Shown here in pieces: positions 25,299-32,978 of a stretch of DNA of 64,000 nt. The notes below the pieces were generated by a model, which was not told the DNA's origin, did not search any database, and worked only from the letters and a program-made list of their open reading frames with translations. The position numbers and the translations under genes are program-made. The stretch is taken from positions 124,001-188,000 of the forward strand of contig DHVT01000015.1 in NCBI GenBank assembly GCA_002412775.1, in the 5' to 3' direction. Numbering within the stretch: the first letter of the stretch is position 1; every line of letters begins with the position of its first letter. This DNA comes from Firmicutes bacterium UBA5201. Lineage in GTDB: Bacteria; Bacillota; Clostridia; Peptostreptococcales; Acidaminobacteraceae.

Positions 25299-25931
25299 AT
25301 GAAAGTAAAAAATATCTTGTTGATCGTGTTGATCATTGCATTGTTCTTGATTCCAATAAAAATCGTTCCGATTGTGATCGATGGACATACGATGTACACA
25401 TCGGCAATTGAAAAGATTTCAATAGAAGAAAAAGTGGATCAGGTGCGTTCAAAGGGAGCGTTTGTTAAAGTTGATGAGATTTCGGATGTGTTTTTGGAAA
25501 TGTTGATCCAGTCGGAAGACCAGCGGTTTTATGAGCACAAAGGTTTCGATTTGAAGTCAACAGGTAGGGCACTACTGAAAAATATTGAGACGGGTGCGAA
25601 AGTTGAAGGTGGCAGCAGCATCACACAACAGCTGGCCAAGAATCTTTATTTTTCTTTTGACAAGACTTATGATAGAAAGGTCGCTGAACTTTTTGTGGCT
25701 TATCAGCTGGAAAAGATGTATGAGAAAGATGAAATTCTTGAGCTCTATTTGAATGTGGCTTATTTTGGTAATGGACAGTATGGGATTGAAGCCGCATCAA
25801 GGTATTATTATGGTGTTGGTGCTTTCGAACTCAATCAAGAGCAATCTCAAGAACTTGTTAAGACACTTAAAAGTCCGAGTTTGTTTAATCCGAATGCGCT
25901 ATATATTCACTTTCAAGGTATTTTTTTGTAA
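25299..25931 (+). CDS. Short monofunctional GT51 peptidoglycan glycosyltransferase
   Basis: A 210-aa protein: N-terminal anchor (ILLIVLIIALFLIPIKIV), then a GT51 domain with SEDQRFYEHKGFD (catalytic Glu), GGSSITQQLAKNLYF, and LELYLNVAYFGNGQYGIEAAS. It ends soon after LKSPSLFNPNA with an atypical hydrophobic tail (ALYIHFQGIFL), somewhat earlier than usual for monofunctional transglycosylases, so a C-terminal frameshift near the T7 run at 25920 is possible. AGGTGG precedes the ATG by 3 bases. Confidence 0.82.
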   Translation: MKVKNILLIVLIIALFLIPIKIVPIVIDGHTMYTSAIEKISIEEKVDQVRSKGAFVKVDEISDVFLEMLIQSEDQRFYEHKGFDLKSTGRALLKNIETGAKVEGGSSITQQLAKNLYFSFDKTYDRKVAELFVAYQLEKMYEKDEILELYLNVAYFGNGQYGIEAASRYYYGVGAFELNQEQSQELVKTLKSPSLFNPNALYIHFQGIFL

Positions 25932-25986
25932 AGTGATCGGGAACTTGAACTTGTGGATTTACCAAATGCAATAGATTGATCTTTTG

Positions 25987-26020
25987 AAAGATTTGAGTCA
26001 TTTCAGCTCAAATCTTTTTT
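25987..26020 (+). terminator. Intrinsic terminator
   Basis: A perfect 11-bp stem AAAGATTTGAG / CTCAAATCTTT, 9-base loop, ending in T6. Confidence 0.88.
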
Positions 26021-26042
26021 GTGCAAATATTCTGAAAATTAA

Positions 26043-26098
26043 TTGTAGGTTACAAACAATTGGATTATAATGGATTTATAAATCGTGGTATTACCACG
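26043..26098 (+). promoter_or_regulatory. GntR-operon promoter with FadR-type operator
   Basis: TTGTAG (26043-26048), 17-base spacer, TATAAT (26066-26071), then a perfect palindrome CGTGGTA-T-TACCACG at 26084-26098. Its core TGGTATTACCA fits the FadR-subfamily pattern (GT-N-AC core) and sits at the start of the transcript, predicting autorepression by the GntR protein encoded just downstream. Confidence 0.7.
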
Positions 26099-26114
26099 GT
26101 GAAAGGAGGGGCTT

Positions 26115-26783
26115 ATGCGTTTGTCAGCTGAGGAACAAGTTGAAAAGACTTTGATTCAAGGCATCTTTGGCGGTGATTACAATGTAGGCGATTATCTGCC
26201 TCCAGAACGAAAACTGGCAGATCATCTTGGCTTCAGTAGACCGGTGATTCACAAGGCAATGATCCGATTGGAAGGCAAGGGGCTGGTGACCATTGTACCA
26301 AGGCAAGGTGTTCTGGTGAATGATTATCGAGAGTCGGGGAAGCTAGAGTTATTGGAGTCGCTTTATGAAATGTTCAAATGGAAGATTGGAATTGAGATGC
26401 ATCGTTCCATTCTCGAGTTTGTTAAGGAAAACCTGACACGAGTACTCATGGAAGCTTTGAGAAATAAGACAATATCTTACAAAATGAATATTGCATTTGA
26501 AAATGAAGAAGACTTGTTCAGGTGGATGCATCATTACGCCATGGCTTCTCAAAATGTTGTTTACGCTATGCTGTTCAACGAGTTCAAAACGGGCATCGTA
26601 AATGTCAGTGCTTTTTTGATAGCAGAAGAACACAATGATTACCAGTTGATTCGAATGGAAATTGATGCTGTTATACAAAGGGGAGAGGAAGTTAAGTTGC
26701 TAGAATTGATCGATGAGTTGTTTGACACTATAGAAAATCTTTGGATCAGGAGGTGTGAGGATGAAGCTCAATCCAGCCGTTAA
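26115..26783 (+). CDS. FadR-subfamily GntR transcriptional regulator
   Basis: A 222-aa protein: GntR winged helix (LPPERKLADHLGFSRPVIHKAM, then GKGLVTIVPRQGVLVND) in the first 75 residues and an all-helical FadR/FCD-like effector domain after it. AAAGGAGG lies about 6 bases before the ATG. Its 3' end overlaps the carrier gene by 23 bases, so it heads the operon it probably controls; the ligand is likely the transported substrate. Confidence 0.85.
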   Translation: MRLSAEEQVEKTLIQGIFGGDYNVGDYLPPERKLADHLGFSRPVIHKAMIRLEGKGLVTIVPRQGVLVNDYRESGKLELLESLYEMFKWKIGIEMHRSILEFVKENLTRVLMEALRNKTISYKMNIAFENEEDLFRWMHHYAMASQNVVYAMLFNEFKTGIVNVSAFLIAEEHNDYQLIRMEIDAVIQRGEEVKLLELIDELFDTIENLWIRRCEDEAQSSR

Positions 26784-28074
26784 GTCATTTGTAAGTGCTT
26801 TCATCATACTGTTTGTCTTATACATTGGAACGGGAATATCTTTATACATTGTTCCGGGCGCCAACAGCGACTGGGCGTGGCCACTGGCCTCTATTCTGGT
26901 TCTGGGAAGCGATTCCGGGGCCATGATTATTGCCATAACGATTTTCTTGCTGATCATCGGAGGTGCGATACATATTCTTAAAGAGACTGGGCTGATTGAA
27001 GGGGTCATTCAGGCAACAGTACGGCGGTTTAAGGATCGATCATTTATTTTAATGGCGTTGCTCGTCCTGATTTTCATGAGTATGGGGGCGTTTGTGGGTG
27101 TTTTTGAGGAAGTAGTACCGTTGGTACCTCTTATGATCATTCTTGCTAAACGTATGGGATGGGACGACATGACAGGACTTGGCATCAGTGTTTTGGCTTG
27201 TGGACTTGGTTTTGCCGCCGCGGTGTCCAATCCCTTCACTATAGGTGTTGCTCAAAAGCTGGCTGAGCTACCGATCTTTTCGGGTGCACTGCTCAGATTC
27301 GCAGTTTTTATTTCTGTCTATGCAATTCTTGTATCGTTTTTATGGATGAGAATTAAAAAGATAAAGGTGGATCCTCATTTGGATGTGGAAGTGGAGTCTA
27401 TTATTGGTATGAGTGTTCCAAAAAATGCTTATGTTGTTTTCGTAGCTTTGATGGGCGGTATGGCTGTGTTTATTGCGTTGTCACCATTTGCATCCGTACT
27501 GAGAGATTTAAGCTTGCCTTTCATTGCCCTTGTTTTTTTGATTTCCGCAGTTTGTGTGGGAATGATTGTGAAGCGTGATTTAAGATGGGTCGGAAGACAT
27601 TATTTCAAGGGGGCTGTGGATATGTCTCCTGCGATCTTGTTGATATTGCTGGCAACAGGGATCAAACATTTGATGGTGGAGGGGAGGCTTCTCGATATTA
27701 TTTTGGATTTTATGGCGAGCAATTCTGGAAACCTCGACTCGTTTGTATCCATCATGTTGGTTTTTGCTTCGGTTTTAGGGCTCAACTTTTTTATAGGATC
27801 GGGGAGTGCGAAGGCCTTTATACTTATGCCGGTCATCGTGCCGATGATGGACTTGATTGGTGTGTCCAGACAACTTGGGGTTCTTGCCTTTCAGTTCGGG
27901 GATGGTTTTTCAAATGTGCTCTATCCTACTAATGCGGTGCTGCTCATAGCACTAGGAATTTCAGGTGTGAGTTACGGTAAATGGCTTAGATTTGTGATCC
28001 CCATTCAAGCGATGATGTTGGTGATTTCTATTGGATGGCTCTGGATCGCTTATCAAATTGGATATGGGGGATAG
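26761..28074 (+). CDS. YfcC/DcuC-type carrier (C4-dicarboxylate/amino-acid family)
   Basis: A 437-aa protein with about 11-12 membrane segments, of the YfcC (C4-dicarboxylate anaerobic carrier) family: GGAIHILKETGLIEG, AFVGVFEEVVPLVPLMIILAK early on, LACGLGFAAAVSNPFTIGVAQ in the middle, and a C-terminal FFIGSGSAKAFILMP. Start chosen at the ATG 7 bases after AGGAGG, overlapping the regulator gene. YfcC proteins carry acetate, basic amino acids or dipeptides; a downstream M20 peptidase favours a peptide or acyl-amino acid here (inference). Confidence 0.88.
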   Translation: MKLNPAVKSFVSAFIILFVLYIGTGISLYIVPGANSDWAWPLASILVLGSDSGAMIIAITIFLLIIGGAIHILKETGLIEGVIQATVRRFKDRSFILMALLVLIFMSMGAFVGVFEEVVPLVPLMIILAKRMGWDDMTGLGISVLACGLGFAAAVSNPFTIGVAQKLAELPIFSGALLRFAVFISVYAILVSFLWMRIKKIKVDPHLDVEVESIIGMSVPKNAYVVFVALMGGMAVFIALSPFASVLRDLSLPFIALVFLISAVCVGMIVKRDLRWVGRHYFKGAVDMSPAILLILLATGIKHLMVEGRLLDIILDFMASNSGNLDSFVSIMLVFASVLGLNFFIGSGSAKAFILMPVIVPMMDLIGVSRQLGVLAFQFGDGFSNVLYPTNAVLLIALGISGVSYGKWLRFVIPIQAMMLVISIGWLWIAYQIGYGG

Positions 28075-28087
28075 AAAGGGGTAACTT

Positions 28088-28810
28088 ATGCAGTTTAATC
28101 TCAACAGTACATTTTTATTTTTGGTGGCGGGTTCGGTGATTCTATTTGTCTTGGCACAATCGGTCTACTTTTTGGTCAAGGCACTCGCTGAGGCAAAACG
28201 TATTGGAATGGATTCGTCGATGCTAAAGAGGACCATAAAATCCAGTGCGGCGTTTACTGTCGCACCGGCCATTTCCATTTTGCTCGGTGTCATTTCTTTA
28301 TCAAAATTCTTGGGTTTGCCATTACCATGGTTAAGACTCAGCATTTTAGGTGCGCTCACTTATGAGTTGACTGCTGCGGCTTCTGCTGCTTCAACTGTTG
28401 GTGTTTCAGTGACTGAAGCCATCAAAGATCCTGTGGCGTATACTACGATTGTTTGGGTTATGACCCTCGGAATCATTCCAAGTGTTTTGCTGATTCCACT
28501 CTTCCTTAAAAAGATTCAAGGAGGGATTGTCTCCCTTAAAAAGCGCGATATGGTTTGGGGCGATCACTTTATGACGGCGATCTTCATGGGCATGATTTCA
28601 GCATTTTTGGGTGTTGTTTTTGCCACTGTCACGCAGGGCATCAGGGGATGGATTCCAGTTTTTGTTTTGTTGTTTTCTGCTGTGGTCATGACGATTTGCG
28701 GAATATTCATCAAAAAGTATAAACTCAAATGGCTTGAGGATTATGCACTGCCATTTAGCATTATAGGTGGAATGTCGTTTGCAGTTTTTATTACACAAGT
28801 GATCCAGTAG
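28088..28810 (+). CDS. DUF5058 family membrane protein
   Basis: A 240-aa protein with about seven hydrophobic segments, resembling DUF5058: AKRIGMDSSMLKRTIKSSAAFTVAP, then LGALTYELTAAASAAS and GVSVTEAIKDP. Function unknown; it repeatedly occurs beside a second membrane protein and peptidases, so it may form part of a transport complex. It lies 13 bases after the carrier and 9 before the next gene. Confidence 0.75.
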   Translation: MQFNLNSTFLFLVAGSVILFVLAQSVYFLVKALAEAKRIGMDSSMLKRTIKSSAAFTVAPAISILLGVISLSKFLGLPLPWLRLSILGALTYELTAAASAASTVGVSVTEAIKDPVAYTTIVWVMTLGIIPSVLLIPLFLKKIQGGIVSLKKRDMVWGDHFMTAIFMGMISAFLGVVFATVTQGIRGWIPVFVLLFSAVVMTICGIFIKKYKLKWLEDYALPFSIIGGMSFAVFITQVIQ

Positions 28811-28819
28811 GAGGATAAC

Positions 28820-29479
28820 ATGCGAAAAAGACCTTATGAAGAACAAATCCATGTTGATGGACGTGTGTGGATGCTGACCGCTTTTTTTATGATGCTGATG
28901 GTTCCCACCGCAATTTGCACGTATTACGACTCCTGGCCTACGCTCTCTGCAGTGGCGAAAGGACTGCTTGGAGTAGCTCCTATTTTTTGGACTGTGGCTG
29001 TCATTGAAGTGATCACTTTTACACCTATGCTTGGTTCAGGTGGTGCTTATCTGGCGTTTGTAACTGGTAACCTTACGAATTTGAAGGTGCCTTGTGCGCT
29101 ATACGCCATGGAAAATGCAAAAGTGAAGCAAGGCACTCTTGAGGGGGAGCTCATCTCCACCATTGCCATTGCGGTCTCTTCAATCGCGACTGTGTTGATA
29201 ATCGCTCTTGGCGTTTTGATGCTCGCACCGCTTACACCTGTGCTCAACTCAGATGTTTTGAAACCGGCTTTCGATAATATTCTTCCTGCATTGTTTGGGG
29301 GGCTTGCTGTGGTTTATGTGAGTAAAAACTGGAAAATCGCATTATCTCCACTGATTTTTATGATTGTATTATTTATAAGTGTACCATCACTGGCTGGATC
29401 GGTTTCCATATTGGTACCGGTGGGTGCGTTGATTGCCATCGGCATGGCCAGATTATTGTATAGAAAAGGACTGATATAG
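28820..29479 (+). CDS. Membrane protein, probable partner of the DUF5058 protein
   Basis: A 219-aa protein with five or six hydrophobic segments; distinctive parts are TFTPMLGSGGAYLAFVTGNLTNLKVPC and SSIATVLIIALGVLMLAPL. AGGAGG precedes the ATG. Its placement directly after the DUF5058 gene suggests a two-component membrane complex. No characterised family recognised. Confidence 0.65.
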   Translation: MRKRPYEEQIHVDGRVWMLTAFFMMLMVPTAICTYYDSWPTLSAVAKGLLGVAPIFWTVAVIEVITFTPMLGSGGAYLAFVTGNLTNLKVPCALYAMENAKVKQGTLEGELISTIAIAVSSIATVLIIALGVLMLAPLTPVLNSDVLKPAFDNILPALFGGLAVVYVSKNWKIALSPLIFMIVLFISVPSLAGSVSILVPVGALIAIGMARLLYRKGLI

Positions 29480-29489
29480 GAGGTTGAAC

Positions 29490-30824
29490 ATGGGTTATGC
29501 ATCAAAAGACGGACTAGCTATTGCTAACAGACTTTCTCAGATGATCAGGTGTGAGACTGTGAGTTATTATGATCTGGATAAAATTGATTATAGGCGTTTT
29601 GATGAGTTCAAAGCGCTTTTAGAAGAGCTATATCCTGAACTCCATAAGATTTGTGAACGTTCATATCACGGGGACACTGGGATTCTTTACAGATGGGCGG
29701 GTAAATCGAATCAAGATGTGACAGTACTGATGTCTCATTACGATGTCGTGCCTTGCAATGAGTCATTGTGGACGAAAACTCCTTTTTCGGGTGAGATTGA
29801 TGGTGGCTATGTTTGGGGAAGAGGAACGCTTGATACCAAAGGCACTTTGTGTGGTATCGTAGAAGCTGCTGAAGCCCTGATCAAGGAAAGTTTTGTCCCA
29901 GAAAACGACGTGTATTTTTCGTTTTCAGGGGATGAAGAAATCAGTGGCCCTTCGGCACCTGCAATCGTTGAGTATTTGAAGAAAGGTGGAATCAAACCTG
30001 CACTTGTGCTGGATGAGGGGGGAGCCATTGTTGAGAATGTTTTCCCCGGTGTGAGCAAACCCGTTGCTGTGATAGGAACCGGTGAAAAAGGATACCTCGA
30101 TTTAAGATTGGTCATGGAAGGAAAGGGAGGACATTCGTCCGCACCACCGGCACATTCGTTGGTGGGGAGCCTTGCAAAGGCGGTTGTAAAGCTGGAAAAC
30201 AAGCCCTTCAAAGCGCAATTGACACCACCTGTATTGGAGATGTTTAAGACATTGGGAGGTCATAGTACTTTTATCTATCGGTTGATTTTTGCGAACTTAT
30301 GGCTTTTTATGCCTCTTTTAAAGGTTTTATTCACTATGCAAGGTGGAGAAATGAATGCCTTGATTCGTACAACCACTGCCATTACAAAGATGGAAGGCAG
30401 CAAAGCATACAATGTGCTTCCTCCATATGCAGAAATCGGAGTGAACTTGAGACTTATGCCTAACGATACTGTGGCAAGTGCTAAAAAATATGTGGAAGAT
30501 ACGATTGGTAATCCGAGTATAAGAGTTGAGGTAGTGGAATCGAGAGAAGCATCACCGCTTTCACCCACAGGAAGCAAAGGTTGGCATCAAGTCAAAGACG
30601 CCATCCATGAAACCTGGGAAGGGGTCTTGGTATCACCTTATTTGATGTTGGCTGGTAGTGATTCCAGACATTTTTGTGAGATTTCAGATCATGTGCTTCG
30701 TTTTTCAGCTATGCCACTTTCCAAGGAAGAGCGGGGATTGATCCACGGCAATGACGAGCGCATTGAAATCAAAAATTTGGTTGCTACGGTTCGGTTTTAT
30801 GAGAATCTTATTCGAAAGTTATGA
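29490..30824 (+). CDS. M20/M25/M40-family metallopeptidase
   Basis: A 444-aa two-zinc amidohydrolase/peptidase: SHYDVVP (first zinc His and general region), RGTLDTKGTLCG (bridging Asp), FSGDEEISGPS (catalytic Glu pair), and a C-terminal His in EERGLIHGNDERI. A dimerisation domain with GGHSSAPPAHS lies between. M20 enzymes of this kind cleave dipeptides or N-acyl amino acids. AGGAGG is 6 bases before the ATG; the longer TTG frame would include that site. Confidence 0.92.
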   Translation: MGYASKDGLAIANRLSQMIRCETVSYYDLDKIDYRRFDEFKALLEELYPELHKICERSYHGDTGILYRWAGKSNQDVTVLMSHYDVVPCNESLWTKTPFSGEIDGGYVWGRGTLDTKGTLCGIVEAAEALIKESFVPENDVYFSFSGDEEISGPSAPAIVEYLKKGGIKPALVLDEGGAIVENVFPGVSKPVAVIGTGEKGYLDLRLVMEGKGGHSSAPPAHSLVGSLAKAVVKLENKPFKAQLTPPVLEMFKTLGGHSTFIYRLIFANLWLFMPLLKVLFTMQGGEMNALIRTTTAITKMEGSKAYNVLPPYAEIGVNLRLMPNDTVASAKKYVEDTIGNPSIRVEVVESREASPLSPTGSKGWHQVKDAIHETWEGVLVSPYLMLAGSDSRHFCEISDHVLRFSAMPLSKEERGLIHGNDERIEIKNLVATVRFYENLIRKL

Positions 30825-30834
30825 GGTGATGAAA

Positions 30835-31407
30835 ATGAAGAAAGTAACAGTGTTTTACTATGATGAATTTGCAGAGTTTGAGATTGTATTGGCTTTATTG
30901 CTGATGAGGGGTAAAGTTGAAGTGTCTACCGTTGCGCTGGAAAAGCGTAATTATCTAGGCGAGGAAATGCAGTGGTATTGCAATGATAATACTCTTGTGG
31001 ATGTGAATCCTTCGAAAATTGATTTGCTGTTGATTCCAGGTGGTGATTCAAGCGCCATGAATGGAAATGCTGAACTGAAAGCTTTTATTGAAAAAGTGGT
31101 GGAAGGCGGAGGCAAAGTCGCAGGCATTTGTGGTGGTGCGGTTCTTTTGGCAGCGCTTGGATTATTGGACGGCAGACGCTGTACGGGCAATACCAGTGGT
31201 GTTTTGGAAACCGATGAAGATTATGCCTTGTTTGAAAGGACATATTTAGTGAAAGATGAACAAGTTGTGGTCGATGGTCCGTTCATCACAGGGCAGGGTC
31301 AAGCCTATGCAGAATTTGCTGTGGAAATTGCACGTCAAATGGGCTGTGTGAATGATGATGCTGATTTTGAAGAAACGCTTAAATGGCTTAAAAATGACAG
31401 AAATTGA
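30835..31407 (+). CDS. DJ-1/PfpI (class I glutamine amidotransferase-like) protein
   Basis: A 190-aa protein: VTVFYYDEFAEFE at the start, LLIPGGDSS, and the nucleophile elbow AGICGGAVLLAALGLL with its reactive Cys. Family members include deglycases, proteases and isonitrile-hydratase-like enzymes; the exact activity is unknown. GAGGTG precedes the ATG by 6 bases and lies over the stop of the peptidase gene, so it is the last coupled gene of the operon. Confidence 0.85.
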   Translation: MKKVTVFYYDEFAEFEIVLALLLMRGKVEVSTVALEKRNYLGEEMQWYCNDNTLVDVNPSKIDLLLIPGGDSSAMNGNAELKAFIEKVVEGGGKVAGICGGAVLLAALGLLDGRRCTGNTSGVLETDEDYALFERTYLVKDEQVVVDGPFITGQGQAYAEFAVEIARQMGCVNDDADFEETLKWLKNDRN

Positions 31408-31450
31408 TTTTGGAACACGATTGTGACAGGGCAATCTTAATATTTCTGTA

Positions 31451-31519
31451 CACGAAAATTCGTGATTTCGAAATGCATATGTTGTCAAGTTACAACTAAT
31501 TTATTGATGATTGTCATCA
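31451..31519. promoter_or_regulatory. Cluster of three palindromes upstream of the NCS2 permease
   Basis: CACGAA-AA-TTCGTG (31451-31464), ATTTCGAAAT (31465-31474) and TGATGA-TTG-TCATCA (31505-31519) stand close together, with a TATAAT at 31556-31561 nearer the gene. They may be operators, or the first may end the preceding operon. I see no purine riboswitch pattern. The rest of 31408-31609 shows nothing else. Confidence 0.35.
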
Positions 31520-31609
31520 AGTACCAAAGGGTCTTCTCCCAAATCTGTCGAAGTATATAATATCAAATTCTTTTCATAAAAAGAAAATATCATATAAGGG
31601 AGAATTCTT

Positions 31610-32896
31610 ATGAAAAAAGTCAAAAACGCCCCGATTTACGACATTAGTGGTATGAGTCTTGTAAAGCAGGGTACTCTCGGAATGCAACACGTTTTCACAC
31701 TTTTCGCATCAACGGTATTGGTTCCTATTTTAACGGGGCTGGATGTAGGTGTGGCGCTCGTCATGTCCGGCATTGGTACTTTGATTTTCCATTTCGTGAC
31801 ACAATTCAAGGTTCCAGCTTATTTGGGATCATCATTTTCGTTCATCGCACCGATTTTGGTGGCAGGCGAGATTTATGGTCTTGATTATGCACGGGGCGGA
31901 ATTGTTGTTGCTGGTTTGATTTATCTGATCTTCTCTGTGTTAATCAGTGCTTTTGGTCCAGAGAAAATCGTTTCGTTTTTCCCACCCGTTGTAACGGGTC
32001 CAATTATTATTGTCATCAGTATGACGCTAGCACCAACTGCCATCAATATGGCATCGCAAAACTGGTTGTTGTCCATGGTGACCTTGGCTGTCATTATCGC
32101 AGTTGCAATCTTTGGAAAAGGATTCTTAAAGATTGTCCCAGTAATCATTGGTCTAACAGCAGGATACATCCTGGCCGCAATAATGGGCAAAATCGATTAT
32201 ACACCTATTATCGAAGCCGCTTGGTTTGGATTGCCAAACTTTTCATTGCCAAAGTTCAACATTGGCGCAATTTTGATTGTTGCACCGATTGCACTTACAA
32301 CTGTGGTTGAGCACATGGGCGACGTTTTGGCCATGAGTGGTGTCATCAAGAAAGATATTGCGAAAGATCCTGGTCTCAACAGAACATTAGCTGGAGACGG
32401 TCTTGCTACAACGATTTCAGCATTCTTTGGTGGACCAGCCAATACAACGTATTCACAGAACACTGGCGTACTCGCTCTTACCAAAGTGTTTGATCCTAGA
32501 GTCATGAGAATTGCCGCGGTGATGACTATCGCTATCGGTCTTATTCCAAAATTGACCGGTTTCACGGATACGATTCCACGTGCGATCATCGGTGGTGCGG
32601 TAATTGTATTGTTTGGAATGATCGCATCCATCGGTGCGAGAACATTGGTGGACAACAGAGTGGATTTCTCCAAAACAAGAAACATGATCATTGCTTCTGT
32701 AATCCTTGTATTTGGTCTTGGAGGCGCTGTGATTCCAATCAAAGTCGGTCCTGTTGAGATCAGATTGGTTGGTATGGCACTCGCTGCAATCATCGGTATT
32801 GCACTTAACAAAATTCTTCCGATAGAAATTGACGAAGATGAAGACGAGGAAGATGCTGAAGCGGAAGCTGAAGGGATTGTTTTTGAAGAAAATTGA
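31610..32896 (+). CDS. NCS2-family nucleobase permease (uracil/xanthine)
   Basis: A 428-aa permease with the NCS2/UraA pattern: QHVFTLFASTVLVP-LTGLDV, YLGSSFSFIAPIL, PVVTGPIIIVI, the substrate-site TTVVEHMGDVLAMSG, and GGPANTTYSQNTGVLALT. Fourteen membrane segments would be expected. The C-terminus is a run of acidic residues (EIDEDEDEEDAEAEAEG). AAGGGAG precedes the ATG. Uracil is the most likely substrate, but xanthine cannot be excluded. Confidence 0.9.
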   Translation: MKKVKNAPIYDISGMSLVKQGTLGMQHVFTLFASTVLVPILTGLDVGVALVMSGIGTLIFHFVTQFKVPAYLGSSFSFIAPILVAGEIYGLDYARGGIVVAGLIYLIFSVLISAFGPEKIVSFFPPVVTGPIIIVISMTLAPTAINMASQNWLLSMVTLAVIIAVAIFGKGFLKIVPVIIGLTAGYILAAIMGKIDYTPIIEAAWFGLPNFSLPKFNIGAILIVAPIALTTVVEHMGDVLAMSGVIKKDIAKDPGLNRTLAGDGLATTISAFFGGPANTTYSQNTGVLALTKVFDPRVMRIAAVMTIAIGLIPKLTGFTDTIPRAIIGGAVIVLFGMIASIGARTLVDNRVDFSKTRNMIIASVILVFGLGGAVIPIKVGPVEIRLVGMALAAIIGIALNKILPIEIDEDEDEEDAEAEAEGIVFEEN

Positions 32897-32940
32897 TAAG
32901 ATATGAGTAGCAGGTGCCTCGTGGTGCCTGATGATCAAAA

Positions 32941-32976
32941 AAAGTCTACACGTGTTCTTCCCGTGTAGACTTTTTC
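32941..32976. terminator. Bidirectional terminator
   Basis: GTCTACACG / CGTGTAGAC with a 9-base loop, flanked by A5 and T5, between the convergent permease and P-type ATPase genes. Confidence 0.9.
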
Positions 32977-32978
32977 TT

